Made by a program: the position numbers and the translations under genes
Shown here: piece by piece, positions 1 to 4,276 of the stretch
How the letters are laid out: each line of letters begins with the position of its first letter
How positions within the stretch are numbered: position 1 is the stretch's first letter
NCBI GenBank assembly: GCA_947478935.1
Contig: CANJXV010000184.1
Location: 1 to 5,587, forward strand
Reading direction: 5' to 3'
From: Comamonadaceae bacterium
GTDB lineage: Bacteria; Pseudomonadota; Gammaproteobacteria; Burkholderiales; Burkholderiaceae_C
Length of the DNA stretch: 5,587 bases
Notes under the pieces: model-generated
Database searches by the model: none
What the model was told of the DNA's origin: nothing
Seen by the model: the letters and a program-made list of their open reading frames with translations, nothing else

Positions 1-329
1 TCCCACACTAACAGAGCAGCCACCGCAGACAATACGTTAATCGACGTAGGTTTTCGGGTCATCCCGCGCGCCAACAAGGCATTGGGAAGCACTACCGCAA
101 AAGCACCGTACGCGACCGACCAGCCCCGTGCACCCACCAGCCCAGCGGTTGCCGCGAATACCAAACCGCATAGCGCTTGAAGCGCAACGACTTGAAAAGC
201 CGACAAACTCGGTTGCTGTTCACGCAAGGCCTGCGCCTGCGCTGCATTGAGGGTAACAAAATCCTCTTCAGAATCTTCCTGCCAAGGATCGTAATGACCC
301 TCTAAAAATTCTGTTGTTTTTTTTGACAC
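1..329 (-). CDS. atpI: ATP synthase subunit I (AtpI), 5' part, cut by the left window edge
   Basis: AtpI is a small membrane protein usually encoded first in F1Fo ATP synthase operons. It is thought to assist c-ring assembly and is not a core subunit. Translating the minus strand from GTG at 329-327 gives 109 codons with no stop before the edge. The N-terminus is acidic and soluble (SKKTTEFLEGHYDPWQ, then EDSEEDF). An AAQAQALREQQPSLSAFQVV segment follows, then hydrophobic stretches at about residues 45-66 and 70-87 and the start of a third at about 97. The GWSVAYGAFAVVLPNALLARG segment is typical of betaproteobacterial AtpI. An in-frame ATG at 374-372 would add 15 residues, but it lies upstream of a possible -10 box at 363-368, so GTG is preferred. 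Neither start has a good Shine-Dalgarno. The rest of the atp operon should lie to the left. Confidence 0.82.
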   Translation of the reverse strand, partial: MSKKTTEFLEGHYDPWQEDSEEDFVTLNAAQAQALREQQPSLSAFQVVALQALCGLVFAATAGLVGARGWSVAYGAFAVVLPNALLARGMTRKPTSINVLSAVAALLVW

Positions 330-362
330 CCCGGTAAGCCCGAAAATGTATGTGAGCCCACG

Positions 363-368
363 AGTATA
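363..368 (-). promoter_or_regulatory. Possible -10 box of an atpI promoter
   Basis: The minus strand reads TATACT here, five of six matches to TATAAT, inside the longer string TGTTATATACT, which also resembles an extended -10. It would start transcription about 25-30 nt before the atpI GTG. No good -35 hexamer is visible 16-18 nt upstream, so this is a weak call based on position and the -10 alone. Confidence 0.35.
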
Positions 369-442
369 TAACATCTTTATCGAACGTCCTGTTTTGGGGC
401 ATGCCATTCCATTGCGAAGCAGGCAGGCCCGATAATTGGCCC

Positions 443-757
443 ATGAAAAAAAGTCACAACGTCACCCAGGCGACTCCGGCGTTGGGGAACGCAGCTTCGG
501 GCGACTCCTTGATTGAATACCCTTGCGATTTCCCCGTCAAAGTAATTGGCCAGCATCACCCCGAATTTGTGGAGACCATGGTCCGCCTTGCACAAGGCTT
601 TGACCCTGAATTCGGCGCGCACAAAGTGGAATTGCGGACCAGCAAAACGGAAAAATACATGGGCATTACCCTGATCGTGCGCGCCACTGGCCGCGCCCAG
701 CTGGACGGCTTGTACTTGGCGCTGACCGGCCATCCCATGGTCAAGGTAGCCTTGTAA
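443..757 (+). CDS. DUF493 / YbeD-like small protein
   Basis: This 104-aa protein belongs to the DUF493 family (E. coli YbeD, 87 aa), which has a small ferredoxin-like alpha/beta fold and no firmly established biochemical role. The family core starts near residue 22 with SLIEYPCDFPVKVIG. It continues through FDPEFGAHKVELRTSK (about 53-68) and a GITLIVRATGRAQLDGLY strand-helix (about 74-91), and ends HPMVKVAL, a close fit to the family C-terminus. The first 20 residues are a variable polar tail. ATG 443 was chosen because it gives a usual length; an in-frame ATG at 401 would add 14 residues unlike the family. The gene ends 12 nt before lipB. In proteobacteria ybeD homologues commonly sit beside lipB, so a link to lipoate metabolism or simple co-expression is plausible but unproven. 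Confidence 0.88.
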   Translation: MKKSHNVTQATPALGNAASGDSLIEYPCDFPVKVIGQHHPEFVETMVRLAQGFDPEFGAHKVELRTSKTEKYMGITLIVRATGRAQLDGLYLALTGHPMVKVAL

Positions 758-769
758 GCACTGGGCTAT

Positions 770-1441
770 ATGAAAATTGTCAAGCTTGGCCGGGTCGATT
801 ACCGTCCCACCCTAGAGGCCATGCAAACATTCACGGCGTCGCGTCGCGCGGATACCGCCGATGAACTTTGGGTCTGCGAACACCCGCCGACGTTTACGGA
901 AGGCATTTCCAGTCGCAACGAGCACTTGCTAACGATGTCAGATATACCGATTGTCCGGACGGACCGCGGTGGTCAAATTACCTACCATGGGCCCGGACAG
1001 GTGGTGGCTTATCCTCTGATCGACCTAAAGCGAGCGGGCTATTTTGTCAAAGAGTACGTTTTCCGCATCGAAGATGCGCTGATCCGCAGCCTTGGCGTAT
1101 GGGGGGTTACAGGGCATCGTGTGCGGGGTGCGCCCGGCATTTACGTTCGGCCAAATGATCCTGGGGGCCATAGCCGCGTAGCACCCATACCCGCCGGCGC
1201 GGCACCAGATTTCAGCGGACTGGGCAAGATCGCAGCTCTAGGTATCAAGGTCAGCCGCCATTGCACATACCACGGGGTGGCGCTGAACGTGGGCATGGAC
1301 CTGTCGCCTTTTGATTTGATTAATCCTTGCGGCTACGCAGGCTTGCGCACCGTTGATCTTTCTACAATCGGGTTCCCCATTGCCTGGGAAGAAGCAGCCG
1401 CCACACTCTCTGCGCGTTTGCAAAGCGCCCTCAGCCCTTGA
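770..1441 (+). CDS. lipB: Octanoyl-[acyl-carrier-protein]:protein octanoyltransferase LipB
   Basis: LipB moves the octanoyl group from acyl carrier protein to a lysine of lipoyl domains (2-oxoacid dehydrogenase E2, GcvH) in the cytoplasm, the first step of de novo lipoate synthesis. The 223-aa product carries all hallmark motifs: RGGQITYHGPGQ at 66-77, GKIAALGIKVSR at 152-163 with the catalytic lysine K153, HGVALNV at 168-174, and INPCGYAG at 184-191 with the acyl-carrying cysteine C187. Both K153 and C187 sit 18 positions later than in E. coli (K135, C169). The difference comes from a Pro/Gly-rich insert at about 127-150, between GIYV and GKIAALG. I recall similar inserts in Comamonadaceae LipB. 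The ATG at 770 lies 12 nt after the upstream stop and has only a weak Shine-Dalgarno (CTGGG). Its stop nearly abuts lipA, suggesting one operon. Confidence 0.97.
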   Translation: MKIVKLGRVDYRPTLEAMQTFTASRRADTADELWVCEHPPTFTEGISSRNEHLLTMSDIPIVRTDRGGQITYHGPGQVVAYPLIDLKRAGYFVKEYVFRIEDALIRSLGVWGVTGHRVRGAPGIYVRPNDPGGHSRVAPIPAGAAPDFSGLGKIAALGIKVSRHCTYHGVALNVGMDLSPFDLINPCGYAGLRTVDLSTIGFPIAWEEAAATLSARLQSALSP

Positions 1442-1449
1442 AAGCCCCC

Positions 1450-2427
1450 ATGCCCCCTACTATCCAGCCCAGCCCCGCCTACGACCCCTTGGTCAAGCAA
1501 AAGGCTGGCGCCAAGCTCGCCCGCATTCCGATCAAGGTGCAGGCGGCGGAAGTATTAAAAAAGCCCGATTGGATCCGGGTGAAAGCGGCGTCCAGCGGCA
1601 CCCGGTTTTACGAAATCAAGGACATTTTGCGGGAGAACAAGTTAGTTACCGTCTGCGAAGAGGCCTCCTGCCCCAATATTGGCGAGTGCTTTGGCAAAGG
1701 GACTGCCACCTTCATGATCATGGGCGACAAGTGCACCCGCCGTTGCCCGTTTTGCGATGTGGGCCACGGGCGGCCCGACCCACTAGATGTGCATGAGCCG
1801 GACAACCTGGCACGTACGATTGCCGCCTTGCAGCTGAGCTATGTAGTTATCACCAGTGTGGACCGCGATGATTTGCGCGATGGCGGCGCAGGCCATTTTG
1901 TGCAGTGCATTGAAAAAATCCGTGCGCTGTCACCAGCGACTCGCATTGAGGTGCTCGTGCCCGACTTTAGGGGTCGGGATGATCGTGCCCTCAAGATTTT
2001 GCAAAGCGCACCTCCCGATGTAATGAACCACAATATAGAGACGGTGCCGCGCTTATACAAAGAAGCCCGGCCAGGTTCAGACTACCTGTTTTCCCTTAAT
2101 TTGCTGAAAAAATTCAAGGCGCAGTTTCCGGACATTCCCACCAAAAGCGGCCTGATGGTGGGACTGGGCGAAACCGATGAAGAAATTCTGGCCGTCATGC
2201 AGGACATTCGGGCCCACAAAATTGACATGTTGACCATTGGCCAGTACCTGGCGCCATCAAGCAGCCACCTGCCGGTGCGCCGGTACGTGCATCCCGATAC
2301 CTTTAAAAAGTTTGAAACGCAGGCTTACGCCATGGGATTCAAACATGCGGCCGTAGGTGCGATGGTCCGCTCCAGCTACCACGCCGACCGCCAGGCCGAG
2401 CACGTAGGCACTGCGCCGCAAGGCTGA
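1450..2427 (+). CDS. lipA: Lipoyl synthase LipA (radical SAM)
   Basis: LipA inserts two sulfur atoms at C6 and C8 of protein-bound octanoyl groups. It uses S-adenosylmethionine and two [4Fe-4S] clusters, one of which is sacrificed as the sulfur source. Counting from ATG 1450 (325 aa), the auxiliary-cluster cysteines are C69, C74 and C80 in CEEASCPNIGEC. The radical-SAM cysteines are C95, C99 and C102 in CTRRCPFC. The C-terminal RSSYHAD (307-313) supplies the serine ligand of the auxiliary cluster. Other conserved blocks are VVITSVDRDDLRDGG, DVMNHNIETV, SGLMVGLGET and IGQYLAPS. The start is uncertain: a TTG at 1438 overlapping the lipB stop is also in frame and would give 329 aa. ATG 1450 is preferred because GAAAG lies 5 nt upstream. 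The gene is intact, of normal length, and acts directly after LipB. Confidence 0.97.
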   Translation: MPPTIQPSPAYDPLVKQKAGAKLARIPIKVQAAEVLKKPDWIRVKAASSGTRFYEIKDILRENKLVTVCEEASCPNIGECFGKGTATFMIMGDKCTRRCPFCDVGHGRPDPLDVHEPDNLARTIAALQLSYVVITSVDRDDLRDGGAGHFVQCIEKIRALSPATRIEVLVPDFRGRDDRALKILQSAPPDVMNHNIETVPRLYKEARPGSDYLFSLNLLKKFKAQFPDIPTKSGLMVGLGETDEEILAVMQDIRAHKIDMLTIGQYLAPSSSHLPVRRYVHPDTFKKFETQAYAMGFKHAAVGAMVRSSYHADRQAEHVGTAPQG

Positions 2428-2804
2428 GTTTGCGGGCGATCAGGGGCGATTTCTCTGTGTAGGCGCTTAGATAGCCCTATCCGGCGATTAGAAACTCGGC
2501 AAAGAAATCTCCAATGTTTTGATTGTCCAGCGCTTCAGTCACAAAAAAGCCCGTTCAATAACGGGCTTTTTGATGGCAGCGATATGGCCCCCCGAATGGC
2601 GAATTTCGGCTTATGCCGCCGCCAACCAATAACCCGCGTTAAACGGGCTACTCATACGGAGCGCCAAAGGTGACACGTCGATTAAGAAATCGCCGGGTAG
2701 CTTTTCTGCAATGCCTGTTAACTCGGTTCCGGCTGTGCTTTGTGCCTCGGTACCGCTGTTTGCCTGATTCGCCCGTTCTGCTTGGCTGGTTTGTGCAGAA
2801 CGGG
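2428..2804. other. Gene-poor region between lipA and the barstar gene
   Basis: No confident gene is seen in these 377 bases. The part next to lipA (2428-2543) has only imperfect short repeats, such as GGCGATTTCTCTG at 2445-2457 opposed by CAAAGAAATCTCC at 2500-2512. The lip terminator lies at 2544-2571. The remainder contains AACGGGCT at 2560-2567, 2642-2649 and 2799-2806 and an 11-bp inverted repeat ending at the barstar stop. A 71-codon minus-strand frame (2611-2826) crosses the area but resembles no family I know. Confidence 0.6.
2544..2571 (+). terminator. Intrinsic terminator after lipA
   Basis: A perfect stem GCCCGTT (2549-2555) and AACGGGC (2560-2566) with loop CAAT is preceded by an A-run and followed by TTTTT (2567-2571). 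The flanking A and T runs can extend the stem to 12 bp. It ends the DUF493-lipB-lipA unit 117 nt after the lipA stop. Because of the A-run on the left arm it could also stop minus-strand transcription arriving from the barstar gene. Confidence 0.9.
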
Positions 2805-2805
2805 C
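2771..2805 (-). repeat. 11-bp inverted repeat at the barstar stop codon
   Basis: GCCCGTTCTGC (2771-2781) is the exact reverse complement of GCAGAACGGGC (2795-2805), leaving a 13-nt loop. On the minus strand the hairpin begins at the last base of the barstar stop codon (TAG at 2807-2805). No T-run follows on either strand, so it is not a standard intrinsic terminator. It could protect the 3' end of the transcript, assist factor-dependent termination, or be a leftover repeat. Confidence 0.65.
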
Positions 2806-3206
2806 TACAGAAAAGAATAGAAGCATCTAAAGGGTATCTTTCGGTCCGCCCAGTAATCGGCGGTATCACGGAAGATGTCGAGCAGCTGTTCGCGCGCCTC
2901 TTTGTCGAACTTGACGTTGGCCGGAATGTGCTCCAAGACCGCCACAAAACCGGGCTGGGGGCCTGATTTGTGCAACGGATCGGTCATGTTGTCGTACAAA
3001 GCGTCAAAGTTCTTGCTGGCATTTGGCGACAGCGTGAACTGGGCGCCGATCATGTCCAAAACATCTTGCTTGGTCTGCGCACTGCCCAGATTAGCGTACA
3101 GAAAATGCTGGCCCAAATCTTGGGCTGCACCTTGCAGGTCCGACACGCGAAATGCGCGTATCGATTGAACGATATTCGTTCTGACAGTTCGAAGTGGCGT
3201 GTCCAT
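2805..3206 (-). CDS. Barstar family ribonuclease inhibitor (presumed immunity partner of the upstream RNase)
   Basis: Barstar-type proteins bind the active site of barnase-group RNases in the cytoplasm and protect the producer. The 133-aa product contains the inhibitory-helix signature KNFDALYDNMTD (65-76), aligning with barstar NLDALWDCLTG. D68 and D72 match the key Asp35 and Asp39, while Y71 replaces Trp38. A FDKEAREQLLDIFRDTADYW helix (100-119) and the C-terminal PFRCFYSFL match what I recall of the long barstar forms of betaproteobacteria. The first ~50 residues are an extension absent from Bacillus barstar (about 90 aa). There is no signal peptide, consistent with a cytoplasmic inhibitor. 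The ATG at 3206 has GAGAAAG 10 nt upstream. The gene lies 33 nt after the RNase stop on the same strand, so co-transcription is likely. Pairing with that RNase is inferred from family and position. Confidence 0.88.
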   Translation of the reverse strand: MDTPLRTVRTNIVQSIRAFRVSDLQGAAQDLGQHFLYANLGSAQTKQDVLDMIGAQFTLSPNASKNFDALYDNMTDPLHKSGPQPGFVAVLEHIPANVKFDKEAREQLLDIFRDTADYWADRKIPFRCFYSFL

Positions 3207-3223
3207 CCCCGATTCACTTTCTC

Positions 3224-3239
3224 AAAAAAACAAAAAAAA
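3224..3239 (-). other. T8-G-T7 tract between RNase and barstar genes
   Basis: The coding strand carries eight T, one G and seven T directly after the RNase stop and before the barstar Shine-Dalgarno. A 5-bp hairpin (TGCGA/TCGCA, 3254-3267) lies 14 nt upstream of the run, too far and too weak for a standard terminator. The tract may reduce read-through into the inhibitor gene or be prone to slippage. Confidence 0.5.
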
Positions 3240-3677
3240 TCAAGGCACGATTTTGCGAAAACTCGCATAGTGATCGGCCGTGTAGTAACAGGCTTGCGGC
3301 ATCGTTGCCGGTCCACCACACACAATTCTTCGGGCTCCGCGACTGCGCTCCCCAGGGGTCAGGACGGTGTACTCCCGGTAAAAACCACGTATTTGTGGGG
3401 GAAGCAAACGCTCCCGATTACCGAAGACCACGCCATCCTTGTCAAAGGGGAAAGGTCCGCCTTTTCGAATATTGCGGTAGGTCTCCAAGCCCTGTGCCGG
3501 TAATTCATGCTCCGGGATGCTGCCACCCGGTGCGCTGAAGTCCTGTTGTGCAGGTGCAGCAAACGCGATCAGCAGGCCAGCCCACAGAATGAGCGACTTG
3601 GCAAGGCGGAAGGTTAAATTCCACCATCCGGGAAAACCTCGGCTTCCCCTACAAGGCATCGATAACGAATGGGTCAT
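3240..3677 (-). CDS. Secreted guanyl-specific ribonuclease (RNase Sa/T1/barnase group)
   Basis: Enzymes of this group cleave single-stranded RNA after guanosine through a 2',3'-cyclic intermediate. The 145-aa product has a basic N-region, a hydrophobic core SLILWAGLLIAFAAPA (28-43) and a likely signal peptidase site after APA, leaving a mature chain of about 102 residues, close to RNase Sa (96). GPFPFDKDGVVFGNRE (74-89), FYREYTVLTPG (99-109), RSRGARRI (111-118) and YYTADHYASF (131-140) closely follow RNase Sa. Expected catalytic residues are E102, R113, R117 and H136, matching Sa E54, R65, R69 and H85. C120 and C130 could form a disulfide, placed differently from Sa C7-C96. ATG 3677 was chosen because AGGTG lies 6 nt upstream; GTG 3686 (inside that AGGTG) and ATG 3659 are alternatives. 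The downstream barstar gene supports the call. Substrates and role (nutrition or competition) cannot be read from sequence. Confidence 0.9.
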   Translation of the reverse strand: MTHSLSMPCRGSRGFPGWWNLTFRLAKSLILWAGLLIAFAAPAQQDFSAPGGSIPEHELPAQGLETYRNIRKGGPFPFDKDGVVFGNRERLLPPQIRGFYREYTVLTPGERSRGARRIVCGGPATMPQACYYTADHYASFRKIVP

Positions 3678-3722
3678 CGAAAACACCTAAATACCGTCAA
3701 AAAATCGAAAAATCACCTAAAT
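3676..3722 (-). repeat. Near-duplicate leader segments containing the RNase Shine-Dalgarno
   Basis: On the minus strand ATTTAGGTGATTTTTCGAT (3722-3704) is followed 11 nt later by ATTTAGGTGTTTTCGAT (3692-3676). The second copy supplies the AGGTG ribosome binding site and runs into the RNase ATG. The first copy has the same AGGTG but no start codon after it. Confidence 0.7.
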
Positions 3723-3731
3723 CCTTCGGCG

Positions 3732-3760
3732 ATTGTCTCTTATCCGGTGGGAAAAGGCAA
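3732..3760 (-). promoter_or_regulatory. Weak candidate promoter of the RNase-barstar unit
   Basis: The minus strand has TTGCCT (3760-3755, four of six -35 matches) and GACAAT (3737-3732, four of six -10 matches) separated by 17 nt. The RNase ATG lies about 55 nt downstream. Both boxes are poor, so this is a position-based suggestion. Confidence 0.22.
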
Positions 3761-3854
3761 TAACCCAAAGCCTCAAACGGCCAAAAATATCAGGGTTTGC
3801 ACTTAAGGGCTTTTGCTAGGTGCGGCCGAGCACACAAGGCGGGGTTTTTAGCGG

Positions 3855-3876
3855 TAAAAGTCGCTATAGACTTTTA
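3855..3876 (-). terminator. Small palindrome after the DUF6172-like gene, possible weak terminator
   Basis: TAAAAGTC (3855-3862) and GACTTTTA (3869-3876) form a perfect 8-bp stem with a 6-nt loop, beginning 7 nt past the stop of the minus-strand gene. Only two pairs are G-C, and the T-run is part of the stem instead of a free tail. It could be a weak terminator or a protein-binding palindrome. Confidence 0.35.
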
Positions 3877-3883
3877 GAAACGA

Positions 3884-4225
3884 CTATTGAGTGGGAAATT
3901 CCGGATCTTGGCCCACCAAAACCTTGTCCACAGGCGGCTTGGTTTGAGGGCCGCGCACCGCTGCATGGCCGCGGATACTGACGAAAAAGAGGTTTTCGCC
4001 CCGCCCGGCGGCGGCGTCCATCAAAGTGATGAGGGTGGCAAAGTGGACTTCGGTAGATTCCTGCTCGGTGCTACCGAAGCGGCAAGCAAAGTCCCAGTAG
4101 TCGCTCCCCTCGGGCAAGGGTGCGCGTCGCTGGCGCGCCACGTATTTGCGCACCGTATGCTTACTTGCATCCAGCCAGCGCGCACGTTCACGCCCAGGAA
4201 GGTCCAATTGAAAACTTTGCTTCAC
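3884..4225 (-). CDS. DUF6172-like small protein, function unknown
   Basis: The 113-aa product matches from memory a small uncharacterised proteobacterial family (DUF6172). Visible features are a basic N-terminal helix region with SKHTVRKYVARQRRAPLPEG (21-40), a conserved-looking DYWDFACRFG (42-51), and EVHFATLITLMDAAA (59-73), followed by a FFVSIRG strand (80-86) and a variable tail. There is no signal peptide or membrane segment, so it is probably cytoplasmic. The start is GTG 4225, supported by AAGAGAG 7 nt upstream; no better start is seen. The gene follows maeB on the same strand but is separated from it by a strong terminator whose T-run ends only 15 nt before the GTG, leaving little room for a separate promoter. 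The base-rich N-terminus might bind nucleic acid, but that is speculation. Confidence 0.75.
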   Translation of the reverse strand: MKQSFQLDLPGRERARWLDASKHTVRKYVARQRRAPLPEGSDYWDFACRFGSTEQESTEVHFATLITLMDAAAGRGENLFFVSIRGHAAVRGPQTKPPVDKVLVGQDPEFPTQ

Positions 4226-4240
4226 GGGCGTACTCTCTTC

Positions 4241-4269
4241 AAAAAATAGGCCGCGCCAACAGGCGCGGC
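4241..4269 (-). terminator. Intrinsic terminator after maeB
   Basis: On the minus strand GCCGCGCC (4269-4262) and GGCGCGGC (4257-4250) form a perfect 8-bp all-GC stem with loop TGTT, followed by CTA and six T (4246-4241). It starts 7 nt after the maeB stop, the expected place for the end of that transcript. Confidence 0.87.
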
Positions 4270-4276
4270 ATGGACT

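Noticed and set aside
323..328. Perfect TTGACA on the plus strand as a -35 for the DUF493-lip operon
   Set aside because: It falls in the atpI start region, and no acceptable -10 lies 16-18 nt downstream (best is TGTATG, three of six).
377..733. 118-aa minus-strand frame opposite the DUF493 gene
   Set aside because: It is antisense to a recognised conserved protein, has no family resemblance and no supporting signals.
2445..2512. Imperfect inverted repeat downstream of lipA as an RNA element
   Set aside because: Arms are short and mismatched with a loop over 40 nt; not distinguishable from chance by eye.
2633..2650. GCGTTAAAC looking like an integron attC core
   Set aside because: No matching partner core box at a suitable distance and no attC-like inner arms; no integrase in the window.
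2670..3503. Plus-strand frames (98, 97, 177 and 114 aa) opposite the RNase/barstar genes
   Set aside because: They are antisense to well-recognised families, mutually overlapping, with Cys/Arg-rich unstructured translations.
3887..4249. 120-aa plus-strand frame opposite the DUF6172-like gene
   Set aside because: The minus-strand frame has the family match and a Shine-Dalgarno; this one is its shadow and runs into the maeB terminator stem region.
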